Program-made: the position numbers and the translations under genes
Assembly (NCBI GenBank): GCA_000611775.1
Contig: KK106981.1
Span: 7,740,023-7,804,022 of the forward strand
Direction of reading: 5' to 3'
DNA: 64,000 nt
From: Umbilicaria muhlenbergii
Taxonomy: Eukaryota > Ascomycota > Lecanoromycetes > Umbilicariales > Umbilicariaceae
Shown here: positions 23,364-38,170 of the stretch, one piece after another
Layout: the number at the start of each line of letters is the position of its first letter
Numbering within the stretch: the first letter of the stretch is position 1
The notes under the pieces: generated by a model
The model's database searches: none
What the model was told of the DNA's origin: nothing
What the model saw: only the letters and a program-made list of their open reading frames with translations

Positions 23364-24830
23364 TTTCAATCACGACTACGGCTAGCACCATAACAGATTC
23401 GCTCAATGAAGGATGGAAAGCGGTCAAACCCGGTCTCTCGTCCGCTCCGCCCAATGACGCCTACCTACGATGGGACGCAAAGGGCGTCGAAGAGTCGCAG
23501 GCAGATGAGCAGTTGAAATCCGATGAACCGCATGCAAAAGCATAACTTTGACAGAGTTCGCCGGTTCCATCTGCCATATGCATGCACGGCATTCTAGACC
23601 ACGCTAACATTGCAACAGCATCGTCACGCGTTCAGGGCAACCCACGTCAAGACTCAGGGTTTAGTCAAGGGCACTCTCACCGTACCGTCCGACCTCCCCA
23701 GACATCTCCGCCAAGTCCTGTTCGCCACCCCAGGCACATACGATGTTGCCGCGAGATATGCCAACGAGCCGGTATTCATCCAAGCAGACCAGGAGCCCGG
23801 CCCTCGCGGCCTGGCAATGAAGGTATTCGGCGTCACAGGGGAAAGACTAGAAGGCGTCGACGCATCTGTTTCAACCCAGGATTTCTTCTTCAACAATGCT
23901 CCGATGATTGAATTGACGGACGTCAAGACGACGCTGGAGATCATGGAGCTTCGCGAGAAGTACTTTGATGACCCAGCGGCTCTGAACCGGCACCTGAAGC
24001 TTCGGACGGATGCTATCAAGCAGCATGCGGCTACCATGCTGCCGAACACCAACATTATCTCCTACTCGTTTTTCACGCAATCGGCGTTCAGGTTCGGCGA
24101 GTATTATGGCCATATGGCATTTTTTCCTGCCTTGGAACAGCAGAAGGAAAAGAGTAGTGAGAAGGTTCAGAAAGATCAACCCTTCGGCGTACTCTCGGAC
24201 TGGCTTATGGACTACTTCAAAGGCGAAAGCGCCAAGTACGAATTCAAGGTAGGACTATTCTATCAATCGCCCATCCCGAGGCCATAGATCGGTCCTAGTG
24301 CCAAAAAGTGGCAATTTGCTGCTGGACCTCCTTGACTACTCTTTGACGAAGAGGATCTTTCAGGAAATGCTCAATGTGTAAATATGCATGAAGCTCTTTA
24401 CCTCTGACATTTTCTCTTTCAACACTTTTGAAAATACTTTTCGTTGTTGACGTGTCAAAGAGGTCCCTAAGCAAACACTATCACTGATTCTTACCCTGCG
24501 CGTAATTTCTGACGGTACCAGATCCAACTCGGCACATCCCCAGAGCACTACCCCACCGAGAACGCAAGTGCTGTATGGGACGAAGCGACGTCTCCTTACC
24601 AAACCATTGGCTTCATCGAGTTCCCACCCCAGGACTCATTCTCCCAAGAACGTCGTGTGTTCTGGGAAGACCATATGGTCCTCTCTCCATGGCGTGGACT
24701 GGCCGCGCATAGACCACTCGGGAGCGTCAATCGGTTGCGGAAGACGGTTTATACTCGCAGTGCGAAGCAACGTGACAAACCGAATGCTTCCGAGTCGCAG
24801 GACATTGAGAGTGTCCACGAGATGCCTTGA
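23364..24830 (+). CDS. Catalase-like domain protein (5' end unresolved, apparent frame break)
   Basis: The core exons 23619-24248 and 24522-24830 encode HRHAFRATHVKTQGLVKGTL, then RGLAMKVFGVTGERL, the FFFNNAPMIELTDVKTTLE block and the C-terminal IQLGTSPEHYPTENAS. This is the fungal catalase-like (heme fold, non-classical catalase) family. The His of THVKTQG sits where catalases have the distal heme His; I do not claim catalase activity. Exon 23523-23555 (MNRMQKHNFDR) splices cleanly in phase to it and could be the start (323 residues). Upstream, 23364-23540 encodes the family's N-terminal part (NDAYLRWDAKGVE) but is one base out of frame. The last intron is 273 bases, long for this region. 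Confidence 0.72.
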
Positions 24831-26473
24831 TTCATCTCTCTCCATAGCTCTTTTCTTGACCTTGTGGCAGGCGCCGGGGTCGAAATAACTAGCAAAGAAA
24901 TGTTCGAGCTAGGCCTCCCCAATCCAGATATTCCAACAATATAACTCATCCCCGTACACCACAAAGTGCATCAGCGTGTGATGGAAGTGACTGCATGAGG
25001 CATGTGCCGCAGATACTCAAGTATGTACATCTGATCAGGATTTGTCTATATTTCCAAGCCCAACGTATATGCTGTTCCCATACAACGAGCCCCATATCTA
25101 GCTAAACGTACCTCCTATCAAAAGAACCCCCATCCCGTCCATCCCCATCCGCCCACCCCAAACCCGAAAGCCCTCAATCCCTCCCCCCACAAGCCCCTCC
25201 TCCATCCCCAAGCGCAGCCGCAGTCGTCCCCCCTAAGCCTCACCACAAACCCGCTTCCCAACTCACGTTACACAAACCCCCCCAATCGCCACCGCCATCT
25301 TCACCAGCCCCACCAGCCTCACCAAGCCAAACCCGCATCCCCACCCTCGCCCTATGTCCCCAATCCCAACCCCCAGTCCCGCATCTTTCCCCAGCTACCG
25401 CATCTTCAACCCCAGTCGATCCCGCAGCTTTCAATCCCGCATCGTTTCCCCCCAGTTCCCCCTCCCCACCCAAAACCGGCCCTAATGTCGTGTAACGCGA
25501 CAAGCGTCGCCCCGAGGGCTCGGCGAGCGGTACGGAGCTACCTTAGTGCAATGGCGCCAGATAAAGAAGGTACGGTACGGTAGCTTGGATACCTTACCTT
25601 AGTTTGATGACGCCGGTGCTTTTGGATCTACCCACCGCTGTGGTACGGGTTATGGGGTTTGGACAAGCGCGCGGTTCAAAGCGCCAAATGGGAAGCGGTG
25701 GTTTGGGTCTTATGTGGGGGTAAGGCTGGGATGTATGAGGCTCTTAGGTATAGTCTGGGTAGGCTTTTAATGTCGTTGCTGGGGATACTTACTGGGGGGT
25801 TTCCTGTGAATTCATTCCTACATTTTATCGATATTTTGATGTCCAAAAAGGGGGGAAAAGTAATCTCGATTTGTTCATGCAATCTGACTCGGGAAGGTAG
25901 CTAAAGTTTCAAAAACAAAGACGAACGCAGCATTTTGCATCTGTATCTGGCAGAATAGGAAAACGGCAACGAACCCGCCCTCCTACCCATCACTCCGTCC
26001 GATTGCAATAGAGAGAGAAAGAGTGAGAAACGGTAGCGGGAATGAAGCCATAATGCAACAGACCCCCTCAGATGCGTGCAGCCAAACGAAGAAAGAAGTA
26101 GAACTGTCCGCCAACAGAAAAGAGCCGAGACCCCAGTAGTTGACACACATCCCGCCATCTATCTCGCCGAGCTTCTCGACATGGAAAATTGACGGTCGGC
26201 TCGAAAGAAATACTCGTGATACGTTTTGATAATACCACGACACCACCCGCCCCACCACCGCTCAGATGCAACAACAGTAACAACAGCAGCAACAATAGCA
26301 ACTCCTTGAAACCCTATGGATTGGCGAGCGCCACCATTAACTTTCCCCCACTCCCACCTTTGGTATATGATGAGACGATCCGAGATATCGTACCCTGGGT
26401 ATCGTAAAAGATAGGAAAGTTGCCGACAACCGCGAGCCAGTCTATGAGGTGTAACTGTTTGGGGGATCAGGGT
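24831..26473. other. Intergenic with C-rich tract, 1.6 kb
   Basis: About 25130-25480 is strongly C-rich on the plus strand, so G-rich on minus. A minus frame at 25240-25503 lacks an ATG and a recognisable domain. Around 25560-25620 short repeats of GGTACGGTACGGTA and TACCTTACCTTAG occur. About 26270-26300 has a (AAC/AGC)n run. The rest is the 3' side of the Con7-like gene. Confidence 0.45.
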
Positions 26474-27909
26474 CTACGTTAGTGAGTCAGCATCGGGCTC
26501 TTCTTCACTCTGCAAGGGTGTATGACGTTGTTGGTACATCTGTTGGCCTTGCCCGTAAGGCGAGTGTGGGTATCCCGGGTACACCTGGCCATTGCCCTGC
26601 TGGTACATCTGTTCCACCCCTCCTGGGTATTGACCTGGGACTTGAGCGCCGGCCGGGGCGTAGCCGATCGGGGGGAGTTGAGGACGGACGCCAGGAGGGT
26701 AGTTTTGTGGCGGCGCTTGGGCAGGGTCGGCGGACTGGCCGTCGGCTTGCGCCGCAGCACGTTGTCTCTCGTCGTCAGCCTTGCGCTGGTTCTCTTCCTC
26801 CTTCTTCCGCGCCTTCCACTCCTTGCGGATCTCCTTGAACTCTGGGTAAGACGACACAGGTTAGCTTGGTATGCAAGATGCTAGTAGTGCTGATATTGTA
26901 TGCGCTAGAAGGCCAGCAAGGATTGAATTGCCCTATGCTAGCTCCCGCACAGGGCGTAGCTGCAACACCAACGCAGGGCTCAGGTCGTGTAACGCGACTA
27001 GCCAATGCATGATTCCAATCTAACCAGATTCGCGACTTTGCGAAAACCGAAACATTGAGCTTACCTTCGGGCGTGCGCTTTTGACCGTGCGATTGCATCG
27101 TCACATGCGCGTTCAGATGATTGAGCGTGCCATATGCCTTTTCGCACCCATTCCACCCGCACTTGTACATTCGCTCGATTTCTTCATAGCGACGACGTGG
27201 GCGCTTGTGCTGCTGAGCACCCGGGATAGGGACAAAGGAGTAGACCTGGGAAAGCGGGTGAGGATTCTGTGTATCTACATAAGACTGATAGCCTTCGCTA
27301 GGAAGGGCAGTGAAGACAAACCTGGCCGGGACGCGGTCCAGCGGTCGCTGCCGAAGAACCCGAGGACACTGCTGTTCCAGGAGAGCTGTACGGACCTGGG
27401 AGGCCATGAGGGTGTCCTGCATACTGCTGTGGCCAGTCAGGACGACCATACATTTGTTGTTGTGGATGGCCTTGGTATTGCGACATGTCGTGACCTTGCG
27501 GGCCGTACGGCGAGTAAGGACCGGGGTAGGTAGGACTCGACGCGGCTATGGATGGATCTATAGGTACTTCGGGGTTAGACTTCATATGCGGTGTAGTGTG
27601 ATGGTTATTTTGGTGTCCATCTGACAAGGATATGGACGGACTTGTTGCTTGTGCCATACTTCCTGCACTGGCGTGATGATTCTGCTGTTGCGCGTAGTGT
27701 TGTTGACGCGCCAGGTGATCAGGCGGAAAGTTGGCTGAACGCGCCGACGGCGGGTTGACACCGTACTCGGGAGTGGATGTGGCGGCGGTGGGGAATGTTG
27801 AAGGTCGCACCTCTTGTTGAGGCGTATACTGCGCAGCAGATGCTTGATCTGCGGCAGAGTTCTTAGGTCGCGGTTCGGTGACCAAGGTTGGATATGGACG
27901 TGTGCAAAC
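26474..27909 (-). CDS. Con7-like C2H2 zinc-finger transcription factor (5' end unresolved)
   Basis: Exons 27909-27322, 27245-27065 and 26841-26474 join in phase to 378 residues plus stop. The Gln/Pro/His-rich N-terminal half carries TEPRPKNSAADQ and TPQQEVRPS. The DNA-binding part is KRPRRRYEEIERMYKCGWNG, then CEKAYGTLNHLNAHVTMQSH (C2H2 finger) followed by EFKEIRKEWKARKKEEE. This matches Con7, a regulator needed for conidium morphology and appressorium formation in Magnaporthe. The C-terminus is Gln/Gly/Tyr-rich. No ATG lies at the start of exon 27909: a GTAAGT donor at 28039 could join it to an upstream non-coding or coding exon. An alternative upstream exon with MDRGATDQYSQ (ATG 27946) is in a different frame. 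The 223-base intron before the last exon is long. Confidence 0.85.
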
Positions 27910-30900
27910 CTATCTGCGAGTATTGATCGGTTGCACCTCTGTCCATCAACTGGTCGGGGAGGTTTGAGTAGCGTGCTGCACAGTTTCATGTTAGCGATGC
28001 TTGCATTGCGAGCTGTCGACTATAGACGGTCCGACTTACAGTGCTACAAGGGAGAAGCTTCGTGTAGTTCGCCGCGCGGTTGTTCTTAGCTTGACAAGTG
28101 TTGCGACAACAAGCACAAGAGGTCAAGGTAGCACTAGAACACGCGACGGATAGTGGTGCTGAAGTATGTAAAGAAGGGTTTCAGGAACCACGACGGTAGC
28201 TTCGTTCTTGTTTCTGGAGCCGCTAAGCACCAGTAGGCTATGGGGTATAGGAATGGCGGGCGAAGATCTTGGTTGGGTGGCAAGGAAGCTTAGGTCAGGG
28301 ACCTTCTTTTAGCTAGTACCCCGAGTGCGGTGTAGTAGCGTTGTGGTGTACCGCCAGGGAAGGCAAGATCACGGGCTTGCAAGAGTAGTAGGCCGAGTAG
28401 TCTGTGAGCTGGGGACAAGAGAGGTTAAAGGGCCCAAGTGCCTCTATGTTCGAACTGGTGGAGCGGGAAGCGGCAGTGGTCGAGACTGTCCTTATTCCTC
28501 TTTCGGGGGGTGACGGTGCGACAGGCGTTGGGGGCACGAGTGAGTTGGGCAAGAGCTATGACAACTTGGAGAAGCTATGACCGCTTCGCTGTCTCTGTTG
28601 CCCGTTACTTTCGCAAAATGCTCCGCGTGGAAATACTGGATGGAGTCGCCGTGAAGGCAATGTGAGATTAGGTTTCACTGGCAAATGTCAAAAGGAGGAT
28701 GCTGATCGAAGGCGGGAGGCAGAGCAGTGAGCACCAAGGGGAGGAATTACTGTCGAACGATGTCGATCGGTGTTGCTCGCTTGCTGGGCTCTCGAGTGTG
28801 TTGTTGGACTTGTTCTGCCCACCGCGGTTATGCGTGCTGGTCCGATGGAGCGGAGCGAGGGACGGACGGACAGTGCTGGCAGATGGCACGGCGCACAGGT
28901 CAGGCAAGGTTGAAGACACTAGAGTCACAAGTGCCGGGCGGTTTTGGGCACTGGGGCTGCTGTAACTTCTGTTGGCTCAATTTGCCAGCTCGAGCCAGGC
29001 CGCAAGGAGAAGCCACAGTACGAGTAAGGTTTTGCGGTTTCGATAATTCTCCGCACTCTGAAGTCTGAACGATGCCGGTGCGTGGTGAGTGTTGAGTGAT
29101 GAAAGGCCTTGCTGCTTGGCAGAGCGAAGTGGAGAAGTGAACAACGTCGATGAACTCTCACTTCAGTTTAGCCACGGTGGCAATAATGGCGAAAACTTCC
29201 CGATGCGTGTTATGGGCCTGATCTCCGGCCTTGCTCTCATCAGAAGAATGCGAGTCAAATGTTCCAGGCCTCGGAGCGATGCTCGTTGGTCGCGGTGCGC
29301 CTCTACCAATCTTTCCCAGCGGTCGACCGACGCGCTTCGGCCCTTCCTACGTGCCAGTAGTCGAGCAGTCGAGCCTGGGATTGTGTGTCCCTTTGCGTGC
29401 AAAACCGGTCCTCCTCTTGTCCTTGGCCGACGCCCCCCCGTGAGATAGTGTGATGGATGGTGTTGCGACCAGTCAAGGCAGCGCACTGATGACTAGCGCA
29501 TGGGGTCTGGTATGGAGCGGTTTACGGATTCGAATGGCGCCGTCACCAAAAATGACGAAGAAAAATAGTGCGGTCGCGACCTCTCTTAGCGTCGCCTTAG
29601 CTCGATCTCCAATTTTGATTTCGACGACCCGAAACGGCAAAGATTTCAATGCAAGCCTCGGTTGGTCTCACTCTCCGCGTGCTGTAGCCGATGCTCATGG
29701 GCCTCTGGCCTCCTGCTGAAGCTTGTGCTTGTGTCTTAGTCACAAGGAATCATCTACTGGAAGGCTTGGTCAGTGTAGACGGTAGAGTCGTCGCCAGTCT
29801 CTAGCGCAGTCGGCACAGTCGGTGCAGTCGGTACTTGGGTCACTCGACTGTCGCTGTTGAGGCTGAACGCAAGCAGAGCTAGAGTACAGGTACGAGTATG
29901 CAGCTAGGCAGAGACACAGGATAGTCAGGTAAGGTAGTGGCAGGACACGAGCGACGACTAAGGTGGTATGGTTCAACTCTTAAGCTGCTCAAGGAAGTGT
30001 GGGGAGTGCTGGGAGTCAAGGCCAGGTGGGAAAAAAGTCTGTTGTTGTCATCAAACAGGGATGCGAGGGGGGGCCAGGCATGGCGAGGCGGGTGATGGGT
30101 CGAGCAGGCAGGAATGAAGGCTCGGGATTCGGTGGATCGCAGGCGGTCAAGCAGTCAGTGGCGCTGCATGAGGGTCACGCACTGCAACTGCAGCGTTGTG
30201 CAACCACAAGCGCTAAGCGTCCGGGGCACATAGAGCAGCACCAAGCAATGAGATGGCTGCGCATCTGCCTGCCTTCCTTCTTTGGACGCTGTCTTACCGA
30301 CATATGCTCCCGTCAATCGAAAACTCTGTGCTGGGGGAGATGAGAGGCGGTGGAGAGCGGTGGGAAGTTGCACGTCCAACGGGCGAAACAGTCAGATATG
30401 GCAAAGCGGGGCCGACGACTCCCCTGCTCATTCGGCATCCTGGTGCCGGTCAGACGACTGCAACAGCAGCCAGTACCGGCACTCGATGTCGTACTCGTAC
30501 TGGCAGTACAATCATGTGACGGACAAGAGGGCCGTGGTAGATTATCTGTTATTGAGTATTGACGCTGTTGTCGAATGCGCCCCGGCAGTGCTCCCGCGGT
30601 TAGTCATAAACAGTGAAAAAATATGGAGTCTGTACTCGTAGATGCGCAATGAGCTTCGAGCGACGAGTTCACAGCCTGGAAAGTGTGTCCGTCGACGTTC
30701 CTCGATGCCACAGAGCTGCCCTCGACGGATACCTAGGCCCTCTTACCGCGGCGCCGCGGACCGATAAGGGGATACGTAATAAGATACGGAGCAAGCGACG
30801 AGCTGCTGTACTCGTACGTGGAGGAGCCAGTGATGTTGCTTTCTACATGCCGGGAACGCTTCTAGGGCAAGCTCAGGCCTTCCTAGCCTGTGTGATTCAA

Positions 30901-33093
30901 CGGTGCATCTCTGCATTGCAACCTGTCACGGTGCATCCGTGGTGGGGTTGGCTTGTCCGTCTGATCCCTTCTCGTCGATGAGCGCTGCCGCCGGGGTCAC
31001 ACTTGGTCGGAATGCTTGAGGTGGAAGTACGAAGACAATAATGCCAAAAAGTCGACAGGTTACCAACTGCTCGCGTTCGTACATAAGGTAGAAGATCTTT
31101 GTACGACGTTGAACCCCGTGCGGCCACTATGCTAGCGGATCCACGCCTGCGGGAATCCCATGCCATTGGGAAGGGAAAGCTTGAAGCTATCTGAGGAGCT
31201 ACTTCCTTTAGGTCCTTGCATACAAGGCTGACTTGTACCTCTTGTCCCCGTAGTGTACATGACGAAAAACCGTCAACATGCGAAACCATTTCGCAGAAAC
31301 TCGATGGCCACATGCTTCTCCGCCCCCGACCGATCGCCATCATATTTTGTTTGCCAGGCGGCAACACATGCCACGGGATTAAAGCATAAAAGCACCTTGA
31401 CTTCCTAACTGGGTAGAAGCCAGAGCTCATTTCTTTCAGCAAATCAACGTTGAAGCAACAGAGTTGAGAAGAGGCTAGGCACAGGCGCAAAAGGGATTAT
31501 CCCTGCACTTTAGCCAGCATGCCTACCTTTACTGAGAGATCAGCCAGCAGGGAGGGATCATGATGAACACGTTGGTGGCTACAGCTCATACACATTGAGC
31601 TTCATGCAGATACGCGGAGATCCTGAAACGCCTCCGTCACAAAGGGATCATTAAGTCGTACCCTGTACGAGTATTCCAACTGCCCAACTTCCCAGGCTCG
31701 CTCGGCCTGACTTGCTGGTTTGGCTCACCGCAAAGGTGTGATAGCCATACAGACATGCAATCCACGTGCGCTTCCGCGGCCATCGCGGTTAGCTGTGTAA
31801 CCAGGAAGCCGTCGATCGTCGATCCCTGATGTAGTTTAAGTGAGTACATGTCATACCAAGGTCTCGAACCCTTTTTCCCGTCCCCTGGTCCCTACCTTCG
31901 CGGCCGCTTCAATTCCGTCGAAGAGCACGCGCGGACGAGATGGACGGGACCTCGATCGGATTGTCGGTTTGCTGACCGGTTCTCGTACTTGGCTTTCATC
32001 TGAGACCGGCTTGAACAAGAGTGATCCGGCGAGCTCTGTGAACACTCCAATCAGATGTCGACCAAGATTGATGTTACGTTCTTTAAGATTGTGAGGCGCC
32101 GAATTACTTCCGCTTTCCGTAGCACACGTCCCAGCTGCAAAATCCCGTGTATGAAATGTCTCATTATGCTTTCTTAAGATTATCATTTTCATCCACTTGG
32201 CTGTCAGAAACGATACTTGTTCACCTGGTTATTCATTCTTGAGAACCTGGAAAATAATTTCATTGGCGCCTTGGATAGTGCCTACCTAAGAAATGGACTA
32301 GGTAGGGAAAAGGAGAAAAGGATGGTATTGGCAGCGCTTCCTCACCACAGCCGAAGAAAACATGTTCGCATTCCTAGGGCTTGGTGCTTAACGTCGCTGA
32401 ATTATCGTCTCTCTTTTTTGCAACGCTAGGCCTGTGGTCAGTCCTGCCTTAACCATAGGAGTCAGAGCTGATTAACTTCAATTCGTGTTCGTATTCTGCC
32501 AGGTTGTCTGAGTGAGATGTTCCGCTGGCAACGTAGGCTTTTGATTTGGGAGGTAGGCCACGGTCAAGGCACAATAAACTCGGCCTTGCGTTGTTGGTGT
32601 TTATATCGAGGTTAGCCACTTCACTGCATATCTCACTGGGGCTGTATCTAGCTTCATGGACTATTTCGTAGCTAGCTTTCTATACCTTTTATTTGATTGA
32701 AGTTCCGTGACTTCAAAGGCCACTGATTGGACGTCAAGCATAGTAAGGGAAATTTCGTCCGTTACCACCCCTAGACAGTATTGCACATGTCCTGCAGCCT
32801 TGGAGAGCCACCATAACCATGCCTCAAACCTTCACGACGTTTGAGAACGCCCAATAAAGGAATCTAACGGAGCTGAAGACAAACCAGCACCAGCACAGCA
32901 TCAGCCCAGCATCAGCCAAGCCTCAATCAAGCCGACGAAGTAGCCTCAGCTTATCTAACCGAAAACACCGAATGATCTAAGTAAGAGAAATCTAAATGGG
33001 TATAGCAAAGAATGCCAGTAGTAGAAGCCCGTGTGCAGCGAAAGATAGCCAGCGTCAGTGATCTGACATCTGTGTGTCTCTGTGTTGTTTCTT
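27910..33093. other. 5-kb gene-poor region upstream of the Con7-like gene
   Basis: No recognisable protein in either direction. The longest frame (30897-31490, minus, 197 codons) has no domain and irregular composition. A small tandem run of (N)CAGTCGG(N) units lies at about 29804-29835. The 5' exons and long UTR of the Con7-like gene probably occupy part of the left end; the 3' UTR of DBP2 the right end. Confidence 0.5.
29804..29835. repeat. Short tandem CAGTCGG repeat
   Basis: Three near-identical 9-10-base units (GCAGTCGGCA, CAGTCGGTG, CAGTCGGTA) in tandem inside the gene-poor region. Confidence 0.6.
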
Positions 33094-35760
<2,667 letters not shown>

Positions 35761-36417
35761 GTCTCTAAGAGAGAGATTGTAGTCACAAGAGAATATGATA
35801 TGAGCGGTCGCAGTCTTGGTAGATGAGAATGATCGAGAAGTGGATAAGGAGTTGCCGTTTGTTAAGGAATGGCGAAGTTGTTGGCGGGAAAAAGTTATTT
35901 GAGTGCACCGAATTCTCACACGCTAACGCGCTGACTAACTAAGTTCAGGGTCCCTCGCCTGAGACCTCAACGGCAAATAAGGTACTCGTATGGACAAGAG
36001 TTTTTAAAACTAGGTATCCATCCGACTGATCGCGTTTCATTTGTGCATTGCGCCTACCTCACAAAGGCTCCGAGGCATCAAGCGGGTGATCTTGCGTAGG
36101 AGGACACCTTACCCACATCTAGGGTGGCGCGTCTTGATTATTCTAATGGTCCATGTTTTGCACTCCGATGGAGTACCTCAGGGTCCCTTTCTGGAAGAGA
36201 CAATACTGCAACTTGCTGCTCTTACACTTGGACGTCTTGCTTGTCTTTACCTTCTAGCTCTCACACTGTTATTGAATGCATCGAGGACTATCCAGCAGCA
36301 CGACGCCAGGACTTTCTTTTTGATGAGATAACAGATCGAAATGCTCAATAGAATGTATCAGTTTCCTGGGTATTAGTGGTAGAATCCGACTATCTACAGC
36401 CCTTCGCTCTTTTTGAT
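35761..36417. other. Intergenic
   Basis: Promoter of DBP2 and 3' flank of the next minus-strand gene. Nothing else seen. Confidence 0.5.
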
Positions 36418-38170
36418 CTACCTTTGTTGCACGTTTGGTTCCCCAGGTCGAGATCTTCGGCTTTGGCTCGAAAGGTAGCTCTCGCGCCCTAACCGCCGAC
36501 TTTCTCCTGATAGTTCGTATACCTGTGAACGTCTACCAGGCAACTCCGCGAATTCTGGCGGCGAATATAGCTCATGCGCTCGTGGGAGCTCTGTGCCTTC
36601 AACTTCAGGTGTCAGGGGATTAGACAGCGCGAGCTCATACGGCATATCAGGTGTGTCGAGCTCGGCTTCCGGGCCGAACTCGGAGGTTGGAGGTTCAGTC
36701 ACGTCGTGGGTTTGGGGTTCACCACGACGACGACGCCGTCGCCGAAGCAGGAACCACGTGCCAACGGCGAGTAACACTGAGACGAGCGCTCCAATGGCGA
36801 TTCCAGCGTCCGCACCGGCTGAAAGTGAGGATGGTCTATCGGCAGAAGTCGTGGTGTTAGGCATCACGTTTGCGGATAGTATAGGCATCAGGTCCTGCTG
36901 TACGTTCTCGTGGAAGATGCATTGGTGTACAGAGAAGTTCGATCGCTCATAGTCAACGGTCAGATATCTGTGCGGTTCCAGTGAGAATGTGTGGACTGTC
37001 ATGGGTGGGGCAGCTTACGCTTCCTGCAAAAATGTTCGACCAAGGGTATACTGGGTGCTATTGTCTGCCCGGCGTATTGGGAAGTATCTCGAGCTACCAT
37101 TCTGTACGATGGGGTAGCTGACGTGAAGATCGAAACTAGCATATGGCAAGGTGATGTTCACTATCTCGTCGCTTGTGATATCAGTCGCGATTGTGAAGGT
37201 TAGACTAGCATCTCGGGCCACCAAGGAATCATGTAAAGTATCGTTCACAAGGTAAAGCCCCGTGTGGTTGTCATAGCTGATTCCAAAAGCCCTCTCGAAC
37301 TCATGACACGCATCAACAGGGAGCCATATCTGGGGTACTGTGGAGTCAATGAAAGACAAGATTGGGGTTGGTAAGAGATTCATGGAGGGCTTGGCTGATT
37401 GAGTCATGCCAATCGATTTGATCCCAACGACAAGGTCACGGGAGGTATCTGCGGCAAATCCGAACGAGGGACCACTCGGGGTGAAGCGGGACGCATCATA
37501 ACCACCAAGTGTCAGGCTACCCAGGACTCCCTTGAGACCTACGAACTATATCAGCAACAGAATCGGATTAAAGAAAGGAAACAGTCTTACGGTACTGAGC
37601 TCCAGCTGTATAACCGTACGACAGACTCAGAATGAGGTTTTCCTTTTTCAAGTTGGACATGAGACTTGGCTTTGGATCATCGAGAGTTGTGAGATTCGTC
37701 GGATACGGAGCAATGCCCCAGCTGCCTAGATAGAAGTCTTTCGCAGCAATCCCAGCCATTATCTGATGACTCATGTTGGGGAGACCAGTACCAAGCAAGC
37801 CGAGACTGAGAGTGTCGTAGCCGAAGTCGCCGTTGCCTGCGTAGCCCAGATTGAGTTCGAGATCCAGTTCATATAAGCCTTCATTTTGCCATGTACTCGA
37901 TTCATTGATATAGAATATGCCTCCGCGACTTTTTCCACATGTTGAAGGGTCTGTTGGTGTACAGCCCTCGGACAATATCAACCAAGGCTGTACGCCAGTG
38001 GTTGATATGAGGACTTGGACCCACTGTGCTGGAGTGCCAATCCCCAAACTGAACGTCGACCATGGACCGTCATTGCCTTGCCTACGAGTGAATTAGTGTC
38101 GATCGCTACCAAATGTGAAATTTGGTGGTTATGCTCACCACGATTGACTTGGGTTAATCGATATTACCAT
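36418..38170 (-). CDS. Membrane-anchored aspartic-protease-like protein
   Basis: Exons 38170-38139, 38081-37591, 37538-37019 and 36967-36418 give 530 residues. The pepsin-like fold is visible: NDGPWSTFSLGIGTPAQWVQ, a second lobe with LGSLTLGGYDASRF and FIDSTVPQIWLPVDACHEFE, and YLTVDYE near its end. Lobe 1 has STTG where active pepsins have DTG; lobe 2 keeps an Asp in DST. With one catalytic Asp missing it is probably inactive as a protease. A transmembrane helix (IAIGALVSVLLAVGTWFLL) followed by an Arg-rich stop-transfer and a 110-residue cytoplasmic tail lies at the C-terminus. No signal peptide was found with this start, so an upstream exon may be missing. Many NxS/T sites suggest a cell-surface glycoprotein. 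Confidence 0.75.

Noticed and set aside
25240-25503. Gly-rich minus frame as a gene
   Set aside because: No ATG and no domain; the composition follows the C-rich plus strand. It could be a lost 3' exon but cannot be supported.
30897-31490. 197-codon minus-strand frame in the gene-poor region
   Set aside because: No domain, no codon pattern like neighbouring genes and no promoter features; consistent with chance.
31855-31880. tRNA-like B box (GGTTCGAGACC on the minus strand)
   Set aside because: No matching A box and no acceptor stem at the right distance.
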